Shown: positions 27,022-36,500, numbered from the stretch's first letter. The stretch: DNA of 64,000 nt from AP-15 sp036500965 (GCA_036500965.1 DASYBC010000072.1:29992-93991); one strand, 5' to 3'. A program made the numbers and translations. Notes: generated by a model from the letters alone, not told the origin.

Positions 27022-28180
27022 CGCGTGGCCTCGACCAGCGTGTTCATGTCGTCCTCGACGTAGTAGAACCCGTTGCCGTCGGGCGCCATCGCGAGGCCGA
27101 ACAGATCGCCGCTGCCCGGCGGCGACTGCGCCTGATTGGCATCGATCCATTGGGCGTAGAGCTGCTTGCCGGTCGCCGGGTCGACCTCGACGACTTGCCC
27201 GTTCAGGCCATTGCAGGTCAGCAGATGGCCATCCGCGGTCATGACCAGGGCCAGCGGCCGTTTCAAAAGGCCATCCGCGGTCACGACGCGCCCGCTGCCG
27301 GCACTGGTCGTCCGCGTGGTCGCGTCCGGGATTGCGACGATCCGGTTGCCGAGCGCATCCGACACATAAAGCGTATTGTCCGAACCGAGCGCCAAGCCGG
27401 TCGGGCCGATCAGAAACACGTCCTTGTCCGCCCGCTGGCCAAAGCCGTTCGCCACCACGGTCTGGTTGGTGATTTTCGGTGGCTGTCCTGGCGGAATCGA
27501 AAGCTGGAGGCGCAGCACGGTCGCCTTGTTGACGATCACCGGCGATCCATCGGCGCCGACCACCTTCGGCCCGGGCACATCGAAACCGGCCATGCTGACA
27601 AACAGGGTCGCGGTCGAGCCATCGTCGATCGTCGCCATATCGCCCCACGGATCGTCGATATTCGGGCCGGCCCACACTACGGCGAGCCCGCCATTGGCAT
27701 TGAGCACGATCAGGCAGCCATTGCCCTTGGTGCGGGTGGTCCCGTCGGTGCTGGGCGTGCTGCCGACGATGACCCAGCCGCTTTTCAGCACGGTCATTGC
27801 CGTGGTCAGCCCGACGCCGCCGGGGCATTGGGCGAGCTTTTGCGGCAATTTGGCGAACAGAGCCGTGGCCTTGGTTGCCGGACGGTAGCTGATGATCGTG
27901 GTGCCGGTGCCCTGCAGATTGGAAGGTCATTGAAGTTATCGACTAGAACATCACCCTGCTGGATCTTGCCGGTTGTGGCCGGGGCGACGACGACGGCATA
28001 GGGGTTGAGGTCTCCATTGTTGGTGATGGTGGTGGTCTGGGTGACGTGTCGATGGATCGTGCCGAGCAGGCCCGGCGCCTCAGCCGATCGCGCGGGGTTC
28101 ACTGGAATTGCCGCTACGGCGAGCAGCACCACAAAAACGCGGAAACCATCCCCCGATAGACCTTGCCGGCAACGCACCAT
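27018..28180 (-). pseudogene. Secreted NHL/beta-propeller protein with a frameshift
   Basis: The ATG at 28180 (SD GGAGCGGGACCG) opens a signal peptide (FRVFVVLLAVAAIPVNPARS) and a mature start VTQTTTITNNGDLNPYAVVV. At about 27925 the frame breaks after DNFNDL. One frame over, NLQGTGTTIISYRPATKATA continues as a repeat protein to 27018, with NHL-like units such as IGPTGLALGSDNTLYVSDAL and PLALVMTADGHLLTCNGLNG. A single base loss explains the break. It could be a real mutation or a sequencing error. If repaired the protein would be about 387 aa. Confidence 0.75.
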
Positions 28181-28230
28181 CGGTCCCGCTCCTGCTGAAT
28201 CGGCGTTGATTCCGCCGTAGGCATTGGATG

Positions 28231-28247
28231 ATGCGAATAACTCGCAT
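28231..28247. promoter_or_regulatory. Fur-like inverted repeat before the NHL-DyP genes
   Basis: ATGCGA-ATAAC-TCGCAT, perfect six-base arms around a five-base spacer, 51 bases upstream of the NHL gene start. The same arms and spacing recur before the porin gene (29945-29961). AT-centred GCGAAT...TCGC palindromes resemble Fur-family sites, and the downstream peroxidase belongs to an iron-linked family. The identity of the regulator is inferred. Confidence 0.55.
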
Positions 28248-28354
28248 TCACATATCTCCTAGCTGCTCTGTTTAAGTTCCGTCAAGAGCGAAGCCCGGCG
28301 AGCCGCGCATAACCCGCCTGCGTTATCGGGCAGCGGTTGAACAGCCGTCCCGTC

Positions 28355-29884
28355 TCAAAAGGTCAGGTTCACGCGAAACCCGAGCACCGCCTCGTTCTTG
28401 ATCGTCTCGTTCGGCAGGTTCGGGCTGGCGATGCCGCCACCCGGGTTGAACGCGTATTGGAAATCCGGCTGCAACACGACCGCCGGGGTCAGCTGATACT
28501 GGTAGGTCAGCTCGATCACGGTCTCCCCGCTCGGGATCGGGACAAAGCTGTCCGTATAAAAGGCCGTCTGCTGGTCGAGGGCGGCGAGGGCGCCGCTGGC
28601 CCGAGCATATTCGATCGCGAGCCCGGCGGTGTCGTCCGGGCGGTCGGCGAACGGCGCATGCAGTGTAAGACCGGCGTTCAGGCTGAAGACGATCGGGTTG
28701 CGGCCGCCCTGCGGTGTCCCCATGAGCCTGGCAAAGCCGCTGAGCGTGCCTCCCCCGGGCGCCGCTCCGATCACCTGATCGGTGACCCCATAAAAGCTGT
28801 AGTCGCCGTGATGCTCGAGCGGCATGCCGTTGCTCAACGGGCTGGCGAGCGAGGTGCCCATATCGTCGAACAACAGGTCGGGAAAGCTTTCGCTGTCGTA
28901 CCAGAACCCGACCTTGAACGTGCCCGGATGCACCTCTCCCTCGCCCGACGCGACCATCGCGCCGAGCGCCGGATAGGCGTATTGCAGCTCCCCGATCACC
29001 AAGATGCCGCCGTTGAGCGGAAAGCTGGTCCCCGAGGGGTTTTCCTTTTGCGGGTCGTCGAGCCGGTTGGGCGCCGGGTTGCCGTTGGTCACCGCCAACA
29101 GCGCGGTCAGCGAGTCGGTCGGCCGCCCGCGCAGCCGCACTCCCAGCGCCGACAGCGGGTAGGCCGGGCCGCCGCCGGGAAGATCGGCCGAGGGCACCAT
29201 CGGCCAGCCGAACATCGTGTTGACGAATGTGAGTGCGTTCTGGCTGACGATGAATTCCTGGTCGAGGCTCTGCTGCCCGATTTTGACATCGAGCCGGTCC
29301 TCGGTCAGGAACTTCTGCTGATACCACAGTTCCCAAAGCCGGGCGCCGTCATCGGCCTCGATCCCGCTCGCGGTCTGCAGGCTCAGAAGATTGTCGGCGC
29401 TGAGGTTGCGCCCGTGGATCTGCAATGCGCTGGCGCGGAACGTGCCGCCACGCCAGCCGAACGCCTGCTGCGTGTCGAGCTGCACCGCCATTTGGGTCAA
29501 GCCGTCATATTCGAAGCCTTTTCTGACCCCACCTATGATGTTGCCCAGTACCTCACTGGTCTCCGACAATGCCAGCGAAATCCCGTATTTGCTGAGCAGC
29601 GTGCGCAGGCCCCACATATCGCCGAGCAGATCGCTGCTGCGCGATATCCCGGTCAGAAATCCGAACGGTCCCTCGCCGCCCTCGGCGGGCGCGCCCGGCT
29701 GGAGCGCCTCCACTCCTCCCGGCACCAGCAATATCGGCGGTGCCGCGGCAGCGGGCACCGTTGACAAACAGCCGGCGGCGCACGTCGCGGCGAGCAGGAC
29801 ATTCGCGGGCTTGGCGCTCAGCCGCGAACGGATCCGCCGCCGCGAACAGGATGCATGGCTCGGCATTGGTTCGACAGCTCCCAT
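28355..29884 (-). CDS. OprB-type carbohydrate-selective porin
   Basis: 509 aa (491 if the second ATG at 29866, which has GGGAG upstream, is used). A signal peptide covers ~20-48 (LAATCAAGCLSTVPAAAA). The OprB features are LLSKYGISLALSETSEVLGN, a KIGQQSLDQEFIVSQNALTFV segment near ~205, and a C-terminus ending in Phe (LGFRVNLTF), typical of outer-membrane beta-barrels. It would let small sugars or polyols, and perhaps other solutes, across the outer membrane. The shared inverted repeat and direction link it to the NHL and DyP genes rather than to a sugar operon. Confidence 0.85.
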   Translation of the reverse strand: MGAVEPMPSHASCSRRRIRSRLSAKPANVLLAATCAAGCLSTVPAAAAPPILLVPGGVEALQPGAPAEGGEGPFGFLTGISRSSDLLGDMWGLRTLLSKYGISLALSETSEVLGNIIGGVRKGFEYDGLTQMAVQLDTQQAFGWRGGTFRASALQIHGRNLSADNLLSLQTASGIEADDGARLWELWYQQKFLTEDRLDVKIGQQSLDQEFIVSQNALTFVNTMFGWPMVPSADLPGGGPAYPLSALGVRLRGRPTDSLTALLAVTNGNPAPNRLDDPQKENPSGTSFPLNGGILVIGELQYAYPALGAMVASGEGEVHPGTFKVGFWYDSESFPDLLFDDMGTSLASPLSNGMPLEHHGDYSFYGVTDQVIGAAPGGGTLSGFARLMGTPQGGRNPIVFSLNAGLTLHAPFADRPDDTAGLAIEYARASGALAALDQQTAFYTDSFVPIPSGETVIELTYQYQLTPAVVLQPDFQYAFNPGGGIASPNLPNETIKNEAVLGFRVNLTF

Positions 29885-29944
29885 CGGCCGGAAATCGGCA
29901 CGACATGGGCGCGATTATGAGAATGAGTCGCAGACTTTCTGCAA

Positions 29945-29961
29945 ATGCGACCGATTCGCAT
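29945..29961. promoter_or_regulatory. Fur-like inverted repeat before the porin gene
   Basis: ATGCGA-CCGAT-TCGCAT, the same arms and spacer length as at 28231-28247, 61 bases before the porin ATG. Two weaker relatives lie alongside: TGAGAATGAGTCGCA at about 29918-29932, and ATGCGA-ATGCC-TCGC at 29982-29996. The 260-base gap is shared with the divergent 2-hydroxyacid dehydrogenase gene, which could fall under the same control. Confidence 0.55.
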
Positions 29962-30144
29962 CTACCATGCGCAAAACGCTTATGCGAATGCCTCGCCCGG
30001 AGCCGGCCGCGGCAGCGGCCCCACCGGATCATGTCCCCTCCGACCGTTGCGCAGCCCTGCCCCGCTTGGTTGGGGATTGTCGAGCGCGGCGGGAATACGC
30101 GATGCTGCACCGGTTTGGCGTCGCTCCGGGGGAGATGCGCGAAG

Positions 30145-31338
30145 ATGAACATCGACAAGGCCATCAACATCGAAGACCTGCATCGGATGGCCAAGCGGCG
30201 GCTGCCGAAAATCGCCTTCGATTTTATCGAAGGCGGCCTCGAGGACGAGCGCGGCCTCGAAACCAACACCTCAGCCTTTCACAAGCACCAGCTATTGCCG
30301 CGCTATCTGGTCGATGTGTCGAAGCGCGATCAGACGAAGACGATCTTTGGCCAGACCTTTTCGAGCCCCTTTGGGATTTCGCCGACGGGCGGGGCCGGGC
30401 TGTTCCGCTATCACGCCGATCTGATGCTGGCCGAGGCGGCGCGCGACGCGAACATCCCCTACATCATGTCGGGCGCCAGCAATGATTCGATCGAGACAGC
30501 GGCCAAGGTCGCGCCGAAGAACCACTGGTATCAGCTCTATGCCGCGCGCGAGCCGCAGATCAACGCCGACCTGATCAAGCGCACCGCCGATGCCGGGCTC
30601 GGCGCCCTGGTGCTGACCGTCGACACCCCGGTCGGCTCGAAGCGCGAGCGCAACATCAGAAACGGCTTCGCCAACATCCGCGGCGGCCTGTTCCAGGCGC
30701 TGAGCCTGAAGCCGTCGATCCTGGCGGAGGCGCTGACCCATCCCGGCTGGATCGTCGAATATCTGAAACGCGGCGGCGGCACGCCGATGCTGGGCAATTG
30801 GCAGGCTTACGCCCCGGCGGGCTCGAACGCCGAACAGGTTTACAAGCACGCCTCCTCGGTGCGCCCGTTCAACGCGCAGACCTGGCGCGATCTGGAGACC
30901 TACCGCAAGCTGTTCCCGCGCGCGCTCGTGGTAAAGGGCATCATGAGCCCGGCCGACGCGCTGCGCTGCGTCGAGATCGGCTGCGACGGCATCCTGGTTT
31001 CCAACCACGGCGGGCGCCAGCTCGACCAGGCGCCGGGCTCGCTCGACGTTTTGCCGGCGATCAAGGCGGCGGTCGGCGACAAGCTAACCCTGCTGCTCGA
31101 CAGCGGGGTGCGGCGCGGCGCCGACATCCTGATCGCGTTGTGCCTCGGCGCCGATTTCTGCTTTATGGGGCGCCCGACCCTCTATGGCGCCGCCGCCGGC
31201 GGCCTGCCCGGGGTCAAAAAAGCGGTCGACATCTTTGTCAACGAGATCGACCTGGTCATGGGCCAGATCGGCTGCCCGAGCCTCGACCAATTGGGCCCCG
31301 ATTTTCTGTGGCGCGACGACTGGCCGCAAAACCGCTGA
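30145..31338 (+). CDS. FMN-dependent 2-hydroxyacid dehydrogenase/oxidase (copy 1)
   Basis: 397 aa. L-lactate/mandelate/glycolate oxidase family TIM barrel. It oxidises an L-2-hydroxyacid to the 2-oxoacid using FMN. Visible: IAFDFIEGGLEDE near 20, FGISPTGGAGLF near 77, HWYQLYA near 130, VLTVDTPVGSKRERNIRNG near 160. The catalytic His-Gly-Gly-Arg stretch is SNHGGRQLDQAPGS near 290 and the phosphate-binding part is DSGVRRGADI near 315. The start has SD GGGGGAG. A close paralogue lies at 33682. The exact acid cannot be told from the sequence. Confidence 0.9.
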   Translation: MNIDKAINIEDLHRMAKRRLPKIAFDFIEGGLEDERGLETNTSAFHKHQLLPRYLVDVSKRDQTKTIFGQTFSSPFGISPTGGAGLFRYHADLMLAEAARDANIPYIMSGASNDSIETAAKVAPKNHWYQLYAAREPQINADLIKRTADAGLGALVLTVDTPVGSKRERNIRNGFANIRGGLFQALSLKPSILAEALTHPGWIVEYLKRGGGTPMLGNWQAYAPAGSNAEQVYKHASSVRPFNAQTWRDLETYRKLFPRALVVKGIMSPADALRCVEIGCDGILVSNHGGRQLDQAPGSLDVLPAIKAAVGDKLTLLLDSGVRRGADILIALCLGADFCFMGRPTLYGAAAGGLPGVKKAVDIFVNEIDLVMGQIGCPSLDQLGPDFLWRDDWPQNR

Positions 31339-31424
31339 ACGAGCGTGGCTGCGACGACATGTCGGCGAAGCGAGCAGCCGTACAACTGATCCAGCTGTAA
31401 AAATATCATAGCGGGGGAGAAACC

Positions 31425-33002
31425 ATGAAATACGACGTCGTGATCGTCGGCGGGGGAGCCGCCGGATGTGTATTGGCCAGCCGCTTGGCGGCAAACCCGC
31501 AGGTTTCGGTGCTGTTGCTGGAAGCCGGGCCGGATTACCCCGACCCAGCCAATCTCCCGGACGACGTCAGGTTCGGTCACACGCGCTTTGCCGAAGCCCC
31601 CGACTCGCGGCACAACTGGGCCTTGCGCGGCACCGTCACCGAGGAGCAGGGGGAGATCCACGTCGCCCAGGGCAAGGTGATCGGCGGCGGATCGTCGATC
31701 AATGGCCAGGCCATGCAACGGGGGTTCCCTGAGGATTTCGATTCCTGGGCGGCTCTCGGCAACGATCAATGGTCGTATGACAAGGTCGTGCCGTACTTTC
31801 GCAAATCGGAGCGCGACCTCGACATCCAGGATAATTATTGCCACGGCTCGGACGGGCCGATGCCGGTCAGGCGCCGGCAAACGGGCCCCTGGCCCGCCCT
31901 TCAACAGGCGTTCCATGCGGCTTGTATAGAGGCCGGGTTCGGCACCACGAACGACAAGAACGGCCTGCACCCCGCCGGCCTGGGGGTGTCGCCGTCGAAC
32001 AACATCGACGGCGTCAGAATGAGCACGGCGATGACGCATCTCAACCCGGTGCGCCACCATCTGAACCTGACGATCCGCGGCGGGGTGTTCGCCCGCAAGA
32101 TCGTGATCGAGGGTGGCAGGGCCACCGGGGTCGAAGCCGAAAGCGGCGGCAAGGTGTTCAAGATTGACGCCGACCGGGTGGTGCTGAGCTCCGGGGCGAT
32201 CCGGTCGCCGCACCTGCTGATGCTCTCGGGCATCGGCGACGAGGACCATCTGCGGCAATTCGGGATACCCGCGGTCCATCACCTCCCCGGCGTCGGCCAG
32301 AACCTCTGGAACCACCTCAGCGCCCAGACGACCTTCAAGGTCAAAGACGGCATCTCGCTGGCTGCTCATCGCGATGCGGCGCACTTTTCGCTGCATTTCA
32401 CGGCCCCGGGGTCGAGCGCCGTCAACGATATGGTGCTGCGGTCGAGCCCGGTCGTCGACGAGCGCCAGGAGCGTGTCCCCGGTGTACGGACGAAGTATCT
32501 GAGCGGCGATGTTCCGCCTGAGCAGGTGGCGCGGATCTCGTGCACGCTCGGACTGCCCGACGGCTCGGGATACGTCCGGCTGGCGTCGGCCGACCCCAAG
32601 GTCCAGCCGTCCTTCAACTATTGCTATCTCCAGCATCCAAACGATATTCGACGAGTGCGGGAAGGCCTGAGATTGGCAGCCAAACTGCTGGAGTCCGACG
32701 TGTATAAGGAGGTGGCCGATCGCCGGATCCACCCCACGGACGACATCCTGGCCGACGACGACGCTCTGCACCGGTGGATCCGCCAAACCGTCGGCACCGC
32801 CAGGCACGTGTCCGGGACCTGCAAGATGGGGCCCGATGACGATCCGATGGCGGTTGTCGACCAATACTGCAGAGTGAAGGGCATTCAAGGGCTGTGGGTG
32901 GCCGATGCATCGGTGATGCCGCGCATCCCCAGGTCGGGCGGCGCCCATGCGACGGTGATCATGATCGGCGAACGCGTCGTCGACTGGATCGCCGCGGGCT
33001 AG
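31425..33002 (+). CDS. GMC family FAD-dependent oxidoreductase
   Basis: 525 aa. The N-terminal dinucleotide fold is DVVIVGGGAAGCVLASRLA. GMC signature 1 is GKVIGGGSSINGQAMQRGFP (~82-101) and signature 2 is SSGAIRSPHLLMLSGIG (~246). The C-terminal catalytic region has HVSGTCKMG (His about 460) and the second catalytic position in GGAHATVIMIGERV. The family oxidises alcohols such as choline or aryl and alkyl alcohols. Lying between two hydroxyacid dehydrogenases, it may oxidise the precursor alcohol in the same pathway. Confidence 0.92.
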   Translation: MKYDVVIVGGGAAGCVLASRLAANPQVSVLLLEAGPDYPDPANLPDDVRFGHTRFAEAPDSRHNWALRGTVTEEQGEIHVAQGKVIGGGSSINGQAMQRGFPEDFDSWAALGNDQWSYDKVVPYFRKSERDLDIQDNYCHGSDGPMPVRRRQTGPWPALQQAFHAACIEAGFGTTNDKNGLHPAGLGVSPSNNIDGVRMSTAMTHLNPVRHHLNLTIRGGVFARKIVIEGGRATGVEAESGGKVFKIDADRVVLSSGAIRSPHLLMLSGIGDEDHLRQFGIPAVHHLPGVGQNLWNHLSAQTTFKVKDGISLAAHRDAAHFSLHFTAPGSSAVNDMVLRSSPVVDERQERVPGVRTKYLSGDVPPEQVARISCTLGLPDGSGYVRLASADPKVQPSFNYCYLQHPNDIRRVREGLRLAAKLLESDVYKEVADRRIHPTDDILADDDALHRWIRQTVGTARHVSGTCKMGPDDDPMAVVDQYCRVKGIQGLWVADASVMPRIPRSGGAHATVIMIGERVVDWIAAG

Positions 33003-33068
33003 CCCAGCCTCGCGCCTGCCTCGGCCGGCCGCTCGACCCGTGGCCAGCAAACGGCCATGTTATGGCTG

Positions 33069-33323
33069 ATGAGCACCCACAGTGCCGCCGAAGCCAAGAG
33101 CCAGTTGTCGAAGCTGATCGATCGTGCCCTCCAAGGCGAGGGTATCGTCATCACCCGGCGCGGCGAGCCGGTCGTCGAGCTGAAGCCGGTGCGACCGGCG
33201 CCGCGGCGAGCAGCCGAAGCCGATCTCGAATGGTTGCGGACCCGTCGCTCCCGCTTGCCACCGTCGACGGTTGACGCTGCAACCTTTGTTCGGCAAATGC
33301 GCGATGAGGAGTGGGAAAAGTAG
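33069..33323 (+). CDS. VapB/Phd-type antitoxin
   Basis: 84 aa from the ATG at 33069 (an ATG at 33057 adds four residues). HSAAEAKSQLSKLIDRALQG, then GIVITRRGEPVVELKPV, is a Phd/YefM N-domain. The tail (FVRQMRDEEWEK) is the toxin-binding part. The frame is intact and overlaps the toxin gene by 13 bases, the usual coupling. The toxin is broken. Confidence 0.85.
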   Translation: MSTHSAAEAKSQLSKLIDRALQGEGIVITRRGEPVVELKPVRPAPRRAAEADLEWLRTRRSRLPPSTVDAATFVRQMRDEEWEK

Positions 33324-33611
33324 CCGGCTATCTCGACACAAACATTTTGGTGGCGCTGCTCACTCCCGAACCCCTTAGCGGACTGTCCGGGTTCGGCGAA
33401 TGGCTTGCTCGCGCGGCAGATCGAGCGGAGATCACCGCCGGCGATGTCGCGCTTGCCACAACATACATTCGACGTTTTGATCTGACGCTTGTGCACGCCC
33501 GACGCCATTCACGTCGCCATCGCCCGGCGCCTCGAGGCGACGCTCGTTACCTTCGACCGCGGCATGGCCGGTGCCGCCCGCGCGCTCGGCATGGCGGTTG
33601 CGACGCCCTGA
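33311..33611 (+). pseudogene. VapC (PIN) toxin with internal deletion and frameshift
   Basis: The GTG start reads VAGYLDTNILVALLTPEPLS, the proper PIN N-terminus with its first Asp. The sequence then jumps, after about ten residues, to the family's C-terminal third, ALATTYIRRFDLTL. An extra base after CTT moves the rest to another frame: CTPDAIHVAIARRLEATLVT, then FDRGMAGAARALGMAV and a TGA at 33609. About 40 residues of the usual middle are absent. Loss of the middle and the frameshift should abolish the toxin. Confidence 0.8.
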
Positions 33612-33681
33612 CGGGTTGTCGGCGGTCCGCGAAACCAGCATTGTTGCAGCGACGTGACATTTTCAGCGGGACCCTGTGGAG

Positions 33682-34878
33682 ATGAAGCTCGATCAGGCGA
33701 TCAACATCGAAGACCTGCACCAGATCGCCAAACGCAAATTGCCGAAGATCATCTTCGACTATATCGAAGGGGGCGTCGAGGACGAGCGCGGGCTCGAACG
33801 CAACCGCGCCGCCTTTCACAAGCACCGGCTGCTGCCCCGCTACCTCGTCGATGTGTCGGTACGCGACCAGTCGGCAAGCGTGTTCGGTCATACCTATGCG
33901 AGCCCGTTCGGCATCTCGCCGACCGGCAGCGTCGCCCTCTATCAACGGCGCGGCGGCGAGATGTTGCTGGCGCAGACGGCTGCTGAGGCCAATATTCCGT
34001 ACATCATGTCGGGCGCCGCCAACTTCTCGATGGAAGAGGCGGTCAAGGTCGCGCCGAATAATCTTTGGTTCCAGCTCTATGCCGCCAAGGACCCGAACCT
34101 GACCGACGCGCTGATCGGCCGGGCGCGCGATTGCGGCGTCGGCGCGCTGGTGCTGACCGTCGATGTGCCGGTGCACCCAAAGCGCGAGCGCAACTGGCGC
34201 AACGGCTTTGCCACCATGCGCAACGGCGGGATCATGGAAGCGCTGAAGCTGAAGCCGTCGATCCTGCTGGAGGCGATGACCCATCCCGGCTGGGTCGCCG
34301 ATTATGTGCGGCACGGCGGCGCGCCGACCTTGGCCAACTGGGCGCCGCATGCCGGCAATGGCGCGACCAAGGCGGATGCGATCCGGCTCGGCCGCAGCCA
34401 GACGCCAGCCGCGGCGCAGACTTGGCGCGACCTCGAACGCTATCGCCGGCTGTTCCCGCGGCCGCTGGTGGTCAAGGGCATCCTGAACCCGGCTGACGCA
34501 GTCCGCGCCGCCGAGATCGGCGTCGACGGGATCATCGTCTCGAACCACGGCGGCCGCCAGCTCGACCAGGCGCCGGCCTCGCTCGACGCATTGCCGGCGA
34601 TCAAGGCGGCGGTCGGCGACAAGCTTACGGTGATGCTCGACAGCGGCGTCAGGCGCGGCGCCGACATCCTGATCGCCCGCTGCCTTGGCGCGCAATTCGT
34701 GTTTTTCGGCCGCCCGACGCTCTACGGCGCGGTCGCCGGCGGGATCGCCGGGGTCAAGAAGGCGGTCGATATCTTCCGCACCGAGATCGACCTGGTCATG
34801 GGCCAGATCGGCTGCCCGAGCCTAGACCAGCTCGGGCCCGATTTCCTGTGGCGCGACGACTGGACCCAGAACCGCTGA
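33682..34878 (+). CDS. FMN-dependent 2-hydroxyacid dehydrogenase/oxidase (copy 2)
   Basis: 398 aa from the ATG at 33682, chosen because it aligns with copy 1 (MKLDQAINIEDLHQIAKRKL). The catalytic SNHGGRQLDQAPAS and DSGVRRGADI are intact, and the C-terminus IGCPSLDQLGPDFLWRDDW is nearly identical to copy 1. The main divergence is in the substrate-side region ~75-130 and around TLANWAPHAGNG, so the acid specificity may differ. It lies directly after the broken toxin gene and is convergent with the MFS gene. Confidence 0.9.
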   Translation: MKLDQAINIEDLHQIAKRKLPKIIFDYIEGGVEDERGLERNRAAFHKHRLLPRYLVDVSVRDQSASVFGHTYASPFGISPTGSVALYQRRGGEMLLAQTAAEANIPYIMSGAANFSMEEAVKVAPNNLWFQLYAAKDPNLTDALIGRARDCGVGALVLTVDVPVHPKRERNWRNGFATMRNGGIMEALKLKPSILLEAMTHPGWVADYVRHGGAPTLANWAPHAGNGATKADAIRLGRSQTPAAAQTWRDLERYRRLFPRPLVVKGILNPADAVRAAEIGVDGIIVSNHGGRQLDQAPASLDALPAIKAAVGDKLTVMLDSGVRRGADILIARCLGAQFVFFGRPTLYGAVAGGIAGVKKAVDIFRTEIDLVMGQIGCPSLDQLGPDFLWRDDWTQNR

Positions 34879-34910
34879 GCGGCCGCGCCCTTGGCCGCGA
34901 GCTGCCCACA

Positions 34911-36311
34911 CTAATTCCCGGCGGCGCGCTCCGCGGCTGCCGCTGTTGCCGTTCGCGTAAGCGCGCTGTCGATCTCACCGATGGTGCGCCCGCTGGTTTC
35001 CATGCCGATCAGCCAAAAGGCGATCGCGCCCAACAAATACCAGAAGGCGAAATAATTGAAGCCGGGGATCAGCGCGTCGAGCGTCGCCTGCGGCTTGACA
35101 AGGTTCGATGAACCGGCGATCAGCGCCAGCCCGGCCGGCCCGATAAACTTGCCGAGATTGCCAACGCCATAGACAAAGCCCATGCCGCTGCCGCGCAGCC
35201 GGGCCGGCCACAGCTCGCCCATATAGGGCCCGACGATCGAATAGTTGCCGCTGCCAAAGAAGTTCTGGATCAGGATCATCAAAAAGAACATCGACACGCC
35301 GCCGATAAACACGCTGTGCAGATAGCCGGCGAGCGACATAAACAACGCTGAGATCAGACAGCTGACGATGCCCGAGGTGCGGCGTCCCCACGCATCCGAG
35401 ATCCACGAGCAGAAGAAGCGGCCGGCGATCGCCGAAATGCTGATCCAGATCACCAGCTTCGACGCCTCGGGCGGGGTGATCTTCAGCACCATGACCAGCA
35501 GGGTCACCAGCCACAGGGCAAGCGCCACGCCGCCGGTCTGGGTCAGCCCGGTCAGGCAGCCGGCGATGATGCTGCGCGGATACTTGAAGATCTCGAGCCA
35601 GCGGGTGTGCTCGATCGCGGGGGGCACTGCCGGCAGCGCGATCTGCGCGGGATCCATTTGCAAGGCCCAGGCGAGCGCCTTCCGCGCCTCCTCGACCCGG
35701 CCTTGGCGCAGCAGCCAGTGCGGCGATTCGGGGACGAAGGCACGGATGTAGAGGCACAGGAAGGCCGGCAGCAAGCCGATTGCGACCATGCCGCGCCAGC
35801 CGATATAGGGTGCGGCAAAGGCCCCGAGCAATGCCGCCAGCAGGGCGCCGGCGGGCAGCATCGTCGTCGTCAAGCCGGTGAACCAGCCGCGCTTATGGGC
35901 CGGCGAAAACTCTTGCATCAGAGTAATGTCGACCGAATACAGGCCGGTCACGGCAAACCCGACGAAGAAGCGGCAGACGACCAGGTAGATCCAGCCTCCT
36001 TCCGGGGTCAGCGCCATGGCGCCGGTGGCGACCGAGACATTGAGCACGGCGGTGATCAGCGCCTTGCGCCGGCCGACCTTGTCGGCCATCCAGCCATAGA
36101 GCAGCGAGCCGAACGGGGCGCTGACGCCCGAGGCCAGCAGGATCGCCCCCGACTGCCCATAGGTCAGATGCCAATTTTTGACCACAAACGCCAAAACGAA
36201 GCCGATCAGGAAGAAGTCGAAGAAATCGAGCATGTCGCCGAGCGTGGCGGCGCCGGCGATCTTCCATTGGTTCGGCGTCAGCTTTTTTTGTTGCTCGAGA
36301 TACTCAAGCAT
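34911..36311 (-). CDS. MFS transporter, sugar/aromatic-acid symporter-like (copy 1)
   Basis: 466 aa with about 12 TM helices. The loop 2-3 motif GWMADKVGRRKALIT (~75) and PESPHWLLRQGRVEEARKAL (~195) place it in the metabolite:H+ symporter / sugar-porter type. SD GGGGAGGAG precedes the ATG. It is convergent with hydroxyacid dehydrogenase copy 2 and 33 bases from it. The substrate is plausibly an organic or aromatic acid handled by the neighbouring dehydrogenases. This is context inference only. Confidence 0.88.
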   Translation of the reverse strand: MLEYLEQQKKLTPNQWKIAGAATLGDMLDFFDFFLIGFVLAFVVKNWHLTYGQSGAILLASGVSAPFGSLLYGWMADKVGRRKALITAVLNVSVATGAMALTPEGGWIYLVVCRFFVGFAVTGLYSVDITLMQEFSPAHKRGWFTGLTTTMLPAGALLAALLGAFAAPYIGWRGMVAIGLLPAFLCLYIRAFVPESPHWLLRQGRVEEARKALAWALQMDPAQIALPAVPPAIEHTRWLEIFKYPRSIIAGCLTGLTQTGGVALALWLVTLLVMVLKITPPEASKLVIWISISAIAGRFFCSWISDAWGRRTSGIVSCLISALFMSLAGYLHSVFIGGVSMFFLMILIQNFFGSGNYSIVGPYMGELWPARLRGSGMGFVYGVGNLGKFIGPAGLALIAGSSNLVKPQATLDALIPGFNYFAFWYLLGAIAFWLIGMETSGRTIGEIDSALTRTATAAAAERAAGN

Positions 36312-36500
36312 GCCGTCGCTCCTCCCCGGTTACTAGCCCCAAGAGGCGGCGGGTTATCCCCGGCTCTCGGCAGAAGCCGACCTTAGCTTAAAAGCGGCGC
36401 GAACATCAACGAACTGCGCACCGCAGCCATGCGGCGCAGCGCAACCACGCGGCGCCGGCTACTTTTGAGGGCTGCCGGAGTTCGGCAGAAACGCCCGTGC

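Noticed and set aside
25705..27930. 741-codon reading joining the DyP peroxidase to upstream sequence
   Set aside because: The peroxidase has its own ATG and Tat signal at 27021; upstream codons are a shadow of the NHL gene in another frame.
36312..36500. Gene or regulator between the two MFS transporters
   Set aside because: The 189-base gap has only short Arg/Ala-rich frames and no clear operator like the one before copy 2.
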